Positions 15,594 to 24,408 of a DNA stretch of 64,000 nt are shown one piece after another; the first letter of the stretch is position 1, and each line of letters begins with the position of its first letter. The notes under the pieces were generated by a model that saw nothing but the letters and a program-made list of their open reading frames with translations, had not been told where the DNA came from and made no database searches. The stretch is from Chryseobacterium sp. CH21. Its GTDB lineage: Bacteria > Bacteroidota > Bacteroidia > Flavobacteriales > Weeksellaceae. Position numbers and translations under genes: made by a program. Location of the stretch: contig NZ_QICI01000069.1 in assembly GCF_004119445.1 (NCBI RefSeq), positions 1 through 64,000 of the forward strand. Direction: 5' to 3'.

Positions 15594-18167
15594 TTATTTC
15601 TTAGCTGCCGGTTTCTTAGCCGCAGGTTTTTTCGCTGTTGTAGTTTTCTTGGCAGCTGTTGTTTTTTTGGCTGCTGGTTTTTTCTTTTCTGCGAAGGCTT
15701 TCGGATCCTGATCTGTAATCCATTTTTTAACCTCATCTAAAGAAAGTTCTTTCAACTCATCTGCTTCGTATTTGGTATCATCTGCTTTCTTTGGAATTTT
15801 GAACATGGCTTTTCCAAACTTGATGAAAGGTCCCCATCTTCCGTTTTCAATAGAAATTTTTTCTTTTTCCCATTGCTGGATATATCGGTTGGCTTCTTTT
15901 TCAAGCTTAGCATCGATCAGTTCATTGATATCACTTTGCGAAAGATTGTCAAAGTCGTATTTCTTAGGAACATTTACAAAAATAGCTTTGTATTTGATAA
16001 ACGGACCAAATCTTCCTGTTCCTTTGGTTACGGGTTCTCCTTTATACGTAGCAATTGGAGCATCAGCCACTTTCTTTTCATTGATGATTTCCTCAGCACG
16101 TTTCTGATCTACAGAAAGCGGATCTTCCCCTTTAGGAATACTGATATAAGTTTCTCCCCACTTTACATAAGGGCCAAATCTTCCAACTCCCACAGAAACA
16201 GGCTGTCCGTCCACCTCACTCAGATCAAATGGCAATTTGAACAGTTCCAAAGCTTCTTCAAAGGTAATGGTTGCTATATTCTGACCTGTCATTAGTGAAG
16301 CGAAAATTGGTTTTTCTTCATCATCCGTTTCTCCAATCTGAATCATTGCTCCAAATCTTCCGATTCTCGCATGAAGATTTTTGCCTGTTTTTGGGTCTAC
16401 TCCTAACAATCGGTCTCCAGTTGCACGGTCAGCATTTTCTTCTACATCTTCAATTCTTGGATGGAATTTTGAGTAGAAATTCGTCATCATTTCTTTCCAT
16501 TTCTGATCGCCGCTAGCAATTTCGTCAAAACTTTCTTCTACTCTTGCGGTGAAACCATAGTCCAGAATTTCTCTAAAGTTATCCGTTAAGAAGTCATTTA
16601 CGACTTCACCGATGTCTGTAGGAATGAATTTATTTTTATCACCACCGAATTTTTCTTCAAGAACGACCTTTTTGATCTTATCTTTTACTAAAGACATTTT
16701 GATCACCTCACGGGTATGCGGTTCGATTTCTCTTTTATCTACATACTCTCTGTTTTGGATAGTCTGAATCGTAGGAGCATAGGTAGATGGTCTACCAATT
16801 CCTAATTCTTCAAGTTTTCTCACCAATCCTGCTTCAGTATATCTTGCACTTGGTCTGGTGAATTTTTCGGTAGCAGTAATGGTTTTATAATTTAATACCT
16901 CACCTACACTTACTTTCGGTAATAGTTTATCATTGTTTTCTTCATCATCATCTTCAGTTTTTACAATACCGTAAGCTTTCAGGAAACCGTCGAAAATAAT
17001 AACTTCTCCCTGTGCTTCAAAATGATGTGGCAATGATGCATTCCCGATTTCAATTACTGTTTTTTCAATTTTGGCATTGGCCATCTGAGAAGCCAGCGTT
17101 CTTCTATAGATTAACTGATATAATCTGTTTAATTGTGCATCAGCTACATTTTTTACTCCAAAATCTGTAGGACGGATGGCTTCGTGAGCTTCCTGTGCTG
17201 AAGCAGATTTCGTGGTATAATTTCTTGGAGAAGAATATTCTGCTCCATATTCTGATATAATTTGTTTTTTTGCTCCTTCAATAGCTTCCTGAGAAAGGTT
17301 TACGGAGTCTGTTCTCATATAGGTAATGTACCCTTCTTCATAGAGTCTTTGTGCCAGACGCATGGTATTGGTAACATTATATCCAAGTCTTGAGGAAGCC
17401 TCCTGCTGTAATGTGGAAGTAGTAAATGGAGCAGAAGCGGAACGTGTACCTGGTTTGGTTTCAACATTCAGAACTTTAAATTCTGCGGTCTTAGCCTGTT
17501 CCAGGAATTTTTCTGCTTCTTCTTCTTTTTCAAAGTCTTTTTTCAGTTTAGCAGCAATCTCCTGCTCTGTTTTATTTGAAAAGATCCCGTCAAGCTTAAA
17601 ACTAGCTTTTGGTGTAAACTCACGAATCTCTTTTTCTCTTTCAACAATTAGTCTCACTGCTACAGACTGTACTCTACCTGCAGACAGTCCCGGTTTTACT
17701 TTTTTCCATAAAACGGGTGACATTTCAAAACCTACAATCCTGTCCAGCACTCTTCTTGCCTGCTGGGCATTCACTAAATTCTGATCAATATCTCTTGGAT
17801 TGTCGATTGCTTTTAGAATGGCATTTTTGGTAATCTCGTGGAAAACAATTCTTTTTCTGTTTTCAGGCTTTAGTTTTAGTTCATCTGCAAGATGCCATGC
17901 AATAGCCTCTCCTTCGCGGTCCTCATCGGAAGCGAGCCATACCATATCGGCTTTCTTTACAGCAGCCTTTAATTCGGTCACCAATTTCTTTTTGTCTGCT
18001 GAAACTTCGTAATCAGGACTGAATGTAGTAAGGTCTATCCCCATTCCTTTTTTGGGAAGGTCCCGGATATGTCCGAAACTGGATTTCACTTCAAAATCCT
18101 TTCCTAAATATTTCTGAATAGTTTTTGCTTTTGCCGGGGACTCTACGATTACTAAATTTTTCGACAT
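15594..18167 (-). CDS. topA: type I DNA topoisomerase
   Basis: TopA relaxes negative supercoils through a covalent tyrosine intermediate. I start it at the ATG at 18167 (MSKNLVIVESPAKAKTIQKYLG), the normal beginning of the TOPRIM domain, rather than seven codons earlier; this gives 857 residues. The TOPRIM acidic motif is WLASDEDREGEAIAWHL and the catalytic Tyr is in EGYITYMRTDSVNLS. The C-terminal part has repeated TopA_C_rpt units (GRFGPFIK, GRFGPYVKWG, GRWGPFIKFG) instead of the Cys4 zinc fingers of Escherichia coli TopA. It ends in a Lys/Ala/Thr tail that would bind DNA non-specifically. It appears monocistronic. Confidence 0.97.
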   Translation of the reverse strand: MSKNLVIVESPAKAKTIQKYLGKDFEVKSSFGHIRDLPKKGMGIDLTTFSPDYEVSADKKKLVTELKAAVKKADMVWLASDEDREGEAIAWHLADELKLKPENRKRIVFHEITKNAILKAIDNPRDIDQNLVNAQQARRVLDRIVGFEMSPVLWKKVKPGLSAGRVQSVAVRLIVEREKEIREFTPKASFKLDGIFSNKTEQEIAAKLKKDFEKEEEAEKFLEQAKTAEFKVLNVETKPGTRSASAPFTTSTLQQEASSRLGYNVTNTMRLAQRLYEEGYITYMRTDSVNLSQEAIEGAKKQIISEYGAEYSSPRNYTTKSASAQEAHEAIRPTDFGVKNVADAQLNRLYQLIYRRTLASQMANAKIEKTVIEIGNASLPHHFEAQGEVIIFDGFLKAYGIVKTEDDDEENNDKLLPKVSVGEVLNYKTITATEKFTRPSARYTEAGLVRKLEELGIGRPSTYAPTIQTIQNREYVDKREIEPHTREVIKMSLVKDKIKKVVLEEKFGGDKNKFIPTDIGEVVNDFLTDNFREILDYGFTARVEESFDEIASGDQKWKEMMTNFYSKFHPRIEDVEENADRATGDRLLGVDPKTGKNLHARIGRFGAMIQIGETDDEEKPIFASLMTGQNIATITFEEALELFKLPFDLSEVDGQPVSVGVGRFGPYVKWGETYISIPKGEDPLSVDQKRAEEIINEKKVADAPIATYKGEPVTKGTGRFGPFIKYKAIFVNVPKKYDFDNLSQSDINELIDAKLEKEANRYIQQWEKEKISIENGRWGPFIKFGKAMFKIPKKADDTKYEADELKELSLDEVKKWITDQDPKAFAEKKKPAAKKTTAAKKTTTAKKPAAKKPAAKK

Positions 18168-18185
18168 TCTAACTAAAAATTTTTG

Positions 18186-18193
18186 CAAAAGTA
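18186..18193 (-). promoter_or_regulatory. putative promoter -7 box for topA
   Basis: The minus strand reads TACTTTTG (TAnnTTTG), 19 bases upstream of the topA ATG. No TTG is seen at the expected -33 distance. The remaining 18194-18444 shows no gene or clear signal. Confidence 0.45.
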
Positions 18194-18444
18194 AAGCTTT
18201 TTTATTATATACTTTTTGTTATACGAGTTTAATTTATCAATCCAAGTGGTTTACACCTTCTTTCAATACAGATTTTTTGAATAACCAAGTCCTTTGTACT
18301 GTATGTTTTAGACTATTATATATGGACAAGCATTGAATGATATAGAATTTTTCATCAACCGCAATAGATGCAGGAAATATGTTCAACCATAAAAAGACAC
18401 AATAAAAAGCCTCATCACACCCCTTACCCCTTCATTTTCAAGCA

Positions 18445-21400
18445 TTATCGTTTTATAATTTTAACAACTGCTTCCGAATTATTTATTCTTATTACATACA
18501 CCCCGCTATTTAAGGATGACAGATCTGTCTGATTATTTATGAATTTTCCGGATTTTACGAGTTGTCCCAAAGCATTAAAAATCTGAAAACTATATTCTTT
18601 ATTCACAGCAGCTTTGATATACAGAACATTGGAAACCGGACTTGGATATAAAGTGATCTTATTATCTGCAACCTTAAGCTCAATATTAGCAATGCTCAAT
18701 GTAGGATCATTAGGTACTACGGTAATTCTAGAGGCTGGACCTTCTTCATTACCACTTGCATCATACTTTATTTTCACACATCGACAGCCCACCCCAAAAT
18801 AGGGATCGTTATTATCATGAAAAACCATTATTCTATTCGTTGTAGGAGCTGCATCAAAAAGTACATTCACTGATCTTCCTATATAATTTGAGGTTAACGC
18901 AGCAGTCCATATAGCCGGATACTGAAAATTAAGGACATTAAACGTCCCCTGCACCGTTTGATTTGTGATCACACTACGGAATCCCCTGGATCCTGAATCA
19001 GGATAGTTCCCTATCGGATAAACTGGATTATTAAATATATATCCTATCGTAGCATTGGTAGAGTTTCTTACTCTGGTTCCTAGATAATCTGTAACAATAC
19101 TATATGATGTAGCTACATTTTTGTCCTTTTTATACCAGGGAGTTTGTCCAAAATCTGCTCCTGAAACCAAAGCCACATTCATCAGATCAGGAATTCTCCA
19201 GCCTTCCGGACAGGGATCAAAAGGAGATTTCTTACCTCCTCTTCCCCATCTGTCAAGGGCCAAGTTGGGCTCTGTTGCCAACCAATCTGTTCCGTTGGTA
19301 TAATTGGGTGTTGTACTGTTAAAAGGAGCCAAAGTACTGGGAATCATATATACCAGAGGATTTCGGACAGAATAGGATATTATTTTGGAAATCCGTTCTA
19401 TCGGTTTATCTGTAACCTGAACATTTGATGTAGTTGCATAAGTATTATAAGGAACTATATAATTACCCGAAAGATTATTATAATCAGTAGAACTAAGCGT
19501 TGTGTATGAGACTAATCCGTTAGCAGCAGCTGTTCCTAAAGAAATAGTATAGAAACTTCTATTATCTGCATTTTGGAAGACAGGGATTGGATCTTTTCGT
19601 CCCCACTGATAATGCAATCCCGTAGACGCACGTATTTTTAAAAGCTCATCAGCCGTAGGAGCAAGAGGGTTTATAACATTGGGAAAAACATCTGTAGCAC
19701 CAAGATTACGATCCATAAAGGTTGTCTGTAATATCACATCTGCTTTATTAACATAATTTATATAGTTAGCCGCTGCTGCAGGAGCTTCTGTAGTATAAGT
19801 ATAAGACTGTACAGGAGAATCTGTAACCCAGATATGCCAGCTCCAATATACAGGTGCTGATATACTACCGTTATGTAATGTCACTACAGCATTTCCACTT
19901 TGATTGGGAGCGATTTCTAAAGATATTCTGGAATCAGTAATCCCCTGCAGCGAAGAGGGTGATGGATTTATAACTGAAATTTTACTGATAAGACTGGTAT
20001 TGGTAGTCCAGAGAACATTTCCTTTTAAATTATTAAAACTTGAAGGATTCAATATATCAGAATTGTTCAATAATTGACTTTGTACTGAAAATGCTTTGTT
20101 TACTGGAATATCAATAACATTAGCTGTTCCACTTTTAACGATCTGATAGGTATTGGGATTGTTAATTCCTTCTTTATATTCTATAACAGCAGGAAGATAT
20201 TCTGTAGGAAAATCATAGTCATTGAGAAGATATAAAGGATCTTTTATACATCTGCAGCCGTTTGCATCTGAGGTATACATTCCTGACATAGGAAAGTAAT
20301 AGTAACGTCCTTTAATATTGGGATAATTAGCATCCGGGATATCGAGTTGTGTTTTATCAGGAATCATAGAAAGTCCCCTCACAGTAACAGCCGGAGAAGC
20401 ATCGAACAGCCGCGCCATAGTAGATGTCCACAATGCTATATGATGCTGATCGCTATATTGCCCCAAATGAGCACTTCTGAGAAGCTGTCCGTTTCCGGGA
20501 AAGATTCCCATATCATTTCCCCCTGCTGTTGAGAGGTCAAAACCAATATTAGGATACACTTTAAATCCAGTTATAAAACCGGGAAGACCGGCATCAGTAG
20601 GTTTTATAATATGATATTTATTGGTTTCAAAGACGTTTTTCGCCATATTAGTTTTCACTCCGAAAGGTGAAAAGTCTATTCTGATATCATCCACATAGGA
20701 GCCGGAAGCCAGATTCGCTACCAGCATAGAGGGTATCCTCCATCCGTTGGGACAGGGATCATAGGGAGATTTATCTCTATACGGCTTCGCCTTATCATCA
20801 GTATTGTAAACAGTTTCTATTTTCCCCTGAGCGTTATCAGACCAAAGATTAAGTTCTGAAAGTCTGTTATCCGGCAAAGTTGTAGATTTTCCAAACCAGT
20901 TGACCGGCAGATTAACATTATTATTGTAATAAGCCTGACCGGAATTATCTTCTTTATTGACATAGATAAGGCTAAGGGGATTTTTTACGGAAAGTCTTAT
21001 ATTATTTGTTACTTCTGCTGCAGAAAGCAATACGAATTTTCTGAGATCATCAATACTTATGGCATTGGTCATATTTTTGTCCCTCCTATGTCTTACTCTT
21101 CCTATAGATCCTGAAGCTTCATAGAAATCATTTCCTCTAGTAACCAAGGGTGGAATCGGATCTTTTCTTCCCCACTGATAAAGAAGCCCTATATTTCGAT
21201 TCCATTCTGATGCAGTGATAGATTTTGTAAGCGCTCCCAGATTCCTGTCCATCCATTTCCAGTCAATGTCCGGAATCACTTCTGTTGTTCCATCTGATTT
21301 CATCCTTTTAACGTTATTGAAACTTTTATAGGACGTTCCGTTCGTAGGATCATCAGTTACCCAGATATGCCAGCTCCAGTAGATTTCTCCGTTTACTTTA

Positions 21401-21858
21401 AAAGCAATAACGGCATTTCCTTTTTTTGCTTTATTGACAGGAACTTTTATTTTAGCATCCTGACCGGTTCCTGTCATTTCGAGAGTATAGTTTGCTCCGG
21501 ACTTTATGAGCCCATGGGCATCTTCCCATAAAACATCTGCAGTTACTGTTCCTGCCGGGATACCACTTCCGTTCAGATATCCCCCTCCTTCCCACATGAC
21601 ATATGCTTTTTTTACGGGAATTAATAACCCCTCACTATTCTGATCCGGATCAAAAATGTAGCTATTAGGTGCTTTTTTCCAATCCGGGATCCATATTGTG
21701 CTCAATAGATGCATCGGTTTAGCGAGTGAATCCGGACTTCTACTAATCAACACATGATAATCTACTGAGGGAAAACTTTCTCTTATATTACCTCTGGAAC
21801 AGGTTGCCAATGATATCAGGCAGAAAGTCACCGCTAATTTTCCAACTAACCTTTTCAT
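18445..21858 (-). CDS. large surface protein with duplicated FISUMP-like domains and a T9SS sorting domain
   Basis: A 1137-residue exported protein. The N terminus is a signal peptide with a possible lipobox (CLISLATC, Cys near residue 21; Thr at -1 is unusual). The body contains two copies of one module. Each copy has WSWHIWVTD, MDRNLGA, YQWGRKDPIP and a DPCPxGWRIP motif, characteristic of the Fibrobacter succinogenes major paralogous domain. The last 75 or so residues (ITLYPSPVSNVLYIK to VKIIKR) are a type A T9SS C-terminal sorting domain, so the protein should cross the outer membrane by type IX secretion and be anchored at the surface or released. No enzyme motif is visible. A role in adhesion is only a guess. 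Confidence 0.8.
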   Translation of the reverse strand: MKRLVGKLAVTFCLISLATCSRGNIRESFPSVDYHVLISRSPDSLAKPMHLLSTIWIPDWKKAPNSYIFDPDQNSEGLLIPVKKAYVMWEGGGYLNGSGIPAGTVTADVLWEDAHGLIKSGANYTLEMTGTGQDAKIKVPVNKAKKGNAVIAFKVNGEIYWSWHIWVTDDPTNGTSYKSFNNVKRMKSDGTTEVIPDIDWKWMDRNLGALTKSITASEWNRNIGLLYQWGRKDPIPPLVTRGNDFYEASGSIGRVRHRRDKNMTNAISIDDLRKFVLLSAAEVTNNIRLSVKNPLSLIYVNKEDNSGQAYYNNNVNLPVNWFGKSTTLPDNRLSELNLWSDNAQGKIETVYNTDDKAKPYRDKSPYDPCPNGWRIPSMLVANLASGSYVDDIRIDFSPFGVKTNMAKNVFETNKYHIIKPTDAGLPGFITGFKVYPNIGFDLSTAGGNDMGIFPGNGQLLRSAHLGQYSDQHHIALWTSTMARLFDASPAVTVRGLSMIPDKTQLDIPDANYPNIKGRYYYFPMSGMYTSDANGCRCIKDPLYLLNDYDFPTEYLPAVIEYKEGINNPNTYQIVKSGTANVIDIPVNKAFSVQSQLLNNSDILNPSSFNNLKGNVLWTTNTSLISKISVINPSPSSLQGITDSRISLEIAPNQSGNAVVTLHNGSISAPVYWSWHIWVTDSPVQSYTYTTEAPAAAANYINYVNKADVILQTTFMDRNLGATDVFPNVINPLAPTADELLKIRASTGLHYQWGRKDPIPVFQNADNRSFYTISLGTAAANGLVSYTTLSSTDYNNLSGNYIVPYNTYATTSNVQVTDKPIERISKIISYSVRNPLVYMIPSTLAPFNSTTPNYTNGTDWLATEPNLALDRWGRGGKKSPFDPCPEGWRIPDLMNVALVSGADFGQTPWYKKDKNVATSYSIVTDYLGTRVRNSTNATIGYIFNNPVYPIGNYPDSGSRGFRSVITNQTVQGTFNVLNFQYPAIWTAALTSNYIGRSVNVLFDAAPTTNRIMVFHDNNDPYFGVGCRCVKIKYDASGNEEGPASRITVVPNDPTLSIANIELKVADNKITLYPSPVSNVLYIKAAVNKEYSFQIFNALGQLVKSGKFINNQTDLSSLNSGVYVIRINNSEAVVKIIKR

Positions 21859-22019
21859 ATCTTATGGATTTGAGTATCATTAGCGGAATGCAATTTTTAA
21901 GCCCACATCAATAAAAATAGATTTATTTTATAAATAAAAATAAAATATTCAAATTATGTTATTAATAATTCAAACACAAATCCCATAAACAGCACAAACA
22001 CAAACTATGCATGGACATA

Positions 22020-22046
22020 AAAAAAGACAGCTAAAAACTGTCTTTA
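22020..22046 (-). terminator. rho-independent terminator after the EpsG-like gene
   Basis: AAAGACAG (22023-22030) and CTGTCTTT (22038-22045) form an 8-bp stem; the minus-strand transcript then runs into T residues. It lies 20 bases beyond the EpsG-like stop. Confidence 0.75.
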
Positions 22047-22065
22047 TATTTTAACTTCCAAAATA

Positions 22066-23205
22066 CTATGGAAGGATGTGATTTTTATAACGTTCTATTG
22101 AGAATCTTCCCGCTTTGATATTATTAAAGATCGAGAAGACAACGAAATTGAAGACGACAAGTGAAATAATAAATATATAGATTATATTCTTGGTCCTCGA
22201 GGACACCACATACATGGTATTTGGAATAATGATATACGAAAAACCAATGAACGCCCCTGCAAGCCTCGATGAGAAAATGGGGTTATTTCTAAAGATAAAA
22301 TACAGACAAACCCCAAATACAGCATAGTTCCTATGATATTCATAATAAGGATATAGTTCTTTCATCTTATTGTCAAAGGCAAAAAGAAAGAAAGTCAGAA
22401 TAGCCATCATTACTTCCGGAATACCTATGCCTCCATTCAGACGCTGCACTGTTTCGTCTATATACCCATTGAATCCCTCCACAAGCATATTCTCAGAAGC
22501 CATCCCATCCAGGAAGCTACCAAAGCTCCTATATATCTCAAATGGAGACAGAAACACTGAGCCTATAATCATAATAAGCATTATGGTCTTATTCAACGGA
22601 ACACGGGCCAGCCAATACATGGGAAGAAATAAATAACAAACACTGTGTATACCAGACCCTATGAATATAAAGAATAAATAATGCCAGAATTTCCGTTCTT
22701 TAATATAGCGTATCGCAAAGTAAACGATAAAGGTCCCCAGATTTTGTCTTATCTGCCCACTTTCTCCGATAAAGAAGTTGGGAATAAACATAAAAAGGGT
22801 AAAAGTAAAAGGATAAAAAGTATTGTCTTCTGTATATTCTACTTTAAAGATCATTGCAATAATAGCAATAACCAGAGTCAACATATAAAAAGGTGCATTG
22901 AAAACGTTGAGAAGAATTTTATTAATCAGCGTATACAGCCACTCCACATCCAGGTTTTCTTCTCCTTTCATGTGAAGCATCTTCATAAAGATACTGCTGT
23001 AGCTTTTGGTATCAGAATATATATAAATCCCTTTGTAACTTCCGTAGTCAGGACCTACATCATCCCTAAGTCCCACAATGATAATAAAATAAACAGCAAG
23101 GAACCAAAACCATTTTTTATCCACCTTTTTTCCATACACTTCCTGAATACTGAAGAACAGCATATAGATGATTGCAATAATATAATATGGATGTAGTAAA
23201 CTCAT
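22066..23205 (-). CDS. EpsG-like membrane protein, probable polysaccharide polymerase
   Basis: A 379-residue polytopic protein with about ten predicted helices. The motif VGLRDDVGPDYGSYKGIY near residue 45 and the overall helix pattern match the EpsG family, whose members act as Wzy-like polymerases of exopolysaccharide repeat units. A large loop (about residues 70-95) carries charged residues. It is 2 bases downstream of another polytopic protein gene. It could polymerise the product of the Wzc/Wza/WecA genes at 8-14 kb, but the two groups are separated by topA and a surface protein, so this is inference. Confidence 0.75.
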   Translation of the reverse strand: MSLLHPYYIIAIIYMLFFSIQEVYGKKVDKKWFWFLAVYFIIIVGLRDDVGPDYGSYKGIYIYSDTKSYSSIFMKMLHMKGEENLDVEWLYTLINKILLNVFNAPFYMLTLVIAIIAMIFKVEYTEDNTFYPFTFTLFMFIPNFFIGESGQIRQNLGTFIVYFAIRYIKERKFWHYLFFIFIGSGIHSVCYLFLPMYWLARVPLNKTIMLIMIIGSVFLSPFEIYRSFGSFLDGMASENMLVEGFNGYIDETVQRLNGGIGIPEVMMAILTFFLFAFDNKMKELYPYYEYHRNYAVFGVCLYFIFRNNPIFSSRLAGAFIGFSYIIIPNTMYVVSSRTKNIIYIFIISLVVFNFVVFSIFNNIKAGRFSIERYKNHILP

Positions 23206-23207
23206 GC

Positions 23208-24215
23208 TTAAATCTCTGATGTTTTTTTAAACTGATAATATGCTGTGATAATTCCTGTCAGAATTAAAGGCAGAAAAAGCCTCACCTCCCAAAAAAGCCC
23301 CACTAAAGTAATCATAATAAGGTAAGGGATTGAAAAGAAAAAATATTTTCCAAAAATTCTTCTGTTTTCGTCTTCCGTATAAAGCTTATATATAAAGTAA
23401 ATCACAATGATCGCAAAGACCAATCCCGCAAGATTAAAAGGGCTTGAAAAATTTCTGTTAATATAAAAACCTTCTACAAAAGTAGTCTCATCCTGAACAA
23501 GTAAAGCTCTCAACCCCAGATATGGAACAAGAAAAGCGATTATCAGGGGAATTATTTTTAAAATGATCTGATAATTTCCCTTTTTCAGATCATCAATATT
23601 GAAAAATACGGCGGCAAAAAAGGCAATATTCAGACAGGCTGTTTCTCTTACTAATGTAGAAATACCGATAAGACCAATAAGAATAGAAAAGAAAACTATT
23701 TTCCTTGTATCTAAATATTTCAGGGTTAAAAACACTCCAGACAGATAGCAAAAGAGTGCTATAGTATCACAATTTGTGGGTGCATATTGAGTAATGACTA
23801 TAAAAAAAACCGATAAAAGATGGATAATTCTCCTTGCATTAAGATTCAAAATAAGACCTGTTGATCTTAGCTTAAATACAGCATTCAAAATGAAAGAACA
23901 CAAAATAAAGAATACACTGTTCATCAGGAAAAGCCCATGATAGAAAGGTGTCCCGTTCTTTGACAGAAAATCTTTAAAAGAAGAGAGAGGACCATTGATC
24001 AGATTATACATTAAATCTGTCATCTGTACACTCAGATAGTTGGGAATTACTCTGTAAGCATATACCGAGGAAAATAAAAAATCTGGAGTTTTTTCTGATG
24101 TTTTCAGTCTTGTATAGGAAGATTCAAACCCATAGTAAGACATAGCAAACAGTAGAAGCGGAAGTACTATTACAAATAGAAATCCGTTTATTTTTTCAAC
24201 ATTTTTTTTCAACAT
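23208..24215 (-). CDS. polytopic membrane protein of unknown function
   Basis: A 335-residue protein with about nine or ten hydrophobic helices and few polar loops. I recognise no named domain. Conserved-looking features are VYAYRVIPNYLSVQMTDLMYNL near residue 50, ITQYAPTNCDTIALFCYLSG near 140, and STLVRETACLNIAFF near 185. The Arg-Glu after a helix is the kind of motif seen in some membrane glycosyltransferases and dolichol-type mannosyltransferases, but that is weak. It is closely coupled (2 bases) to the EpsG-like gene, so a role in surface glycan synthesis is reasonable. Confidence 0.6.
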   Translation of the reverse strand: MLKKNVEKINGFLFVIVLPLLLFAMSYYGFESSYTRLKTSEKTPDFLFSSVYAYRVIPNYLSVQMTDLMYNLINGPLSSFKDFLSKNGTPFYHGLFLMNSVFFILCSFILNAVFKLRSTGLILNLNARRIIHLLSVFFIVITQYAPTNCDTIALFCYLSGVFLTLKYLDTRKIVFFSILIGLIGISTLVRETACLNIAFFAAVFFNIDDLKKGNYQIILKIIPLIIAFLVPYLGLRALLVQDETTFVEGFYINRNFSSPFNLAGLVFAIIVIYFIYKLYTEDENRRIFGKYFFFSIPYLIMITLVGLFWEVRLFLPLILTGIITAYYQFKKTSEI

Positions 24216-24287
24216 ATCTAAAACAGATTCTTATTTTTTTAATAATAATTGTGAATTAAAATACATTTTTTCGAGAGGGAACTTTTG

Positions 24288-24295
24288 CAAAAGTA
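24288..24295 (-). promoter_or_regulatory. putative promoter -7 box for the two polytopic-protein genes
   Basis: The minus strand reads TACTTTTG (TAnnTTTG) 73 bases before the start at 24215. A -33 TTG at standard spacing is not evident. Confidence 0.35.
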
Positions 24296-24359
24296 GAATA
24301 TTTTTTTATTCTGCCTAGAATATTTTATTGATTTTCAGTCAAAACTTGTATAGAACTAT

Positions 24360-24389
24360 TTTGATCTAATTCTTAAAAATTTAAATTTG
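24360..24389 (+). promoter_or_regulatory. promoter at the head of the flexirubin gene block
   Basis: TTTG at 24360-24363 and TAAATTTG at 24382-24389 are separated by 18 bases and match the Bacteroidota -33/-7 promoter (TTTG, TAnnTTTG). The start codon of the first gene is 20 bases downstream. It faces the pigment genes and is the best candidate to drive the MMPL-darA-darB-dehydratase operon. Confidence 0.65.
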
Positions 24390-24408
24390 CAGACTTGATT
24401 TAAATGCA

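Noticed and set aside
15873..16295. Long plus-strand ORFs opposite topA
   Set aside because: They lie entirely within topA, have no family features and reflect codon bias of the coding strand.
22370..23196. Plus-strand ORFs opposite the EpsG-like gene
   Set aside because: They are antisense to a clear polytopic membrane protein and show low-complexity, compositional sequence only.
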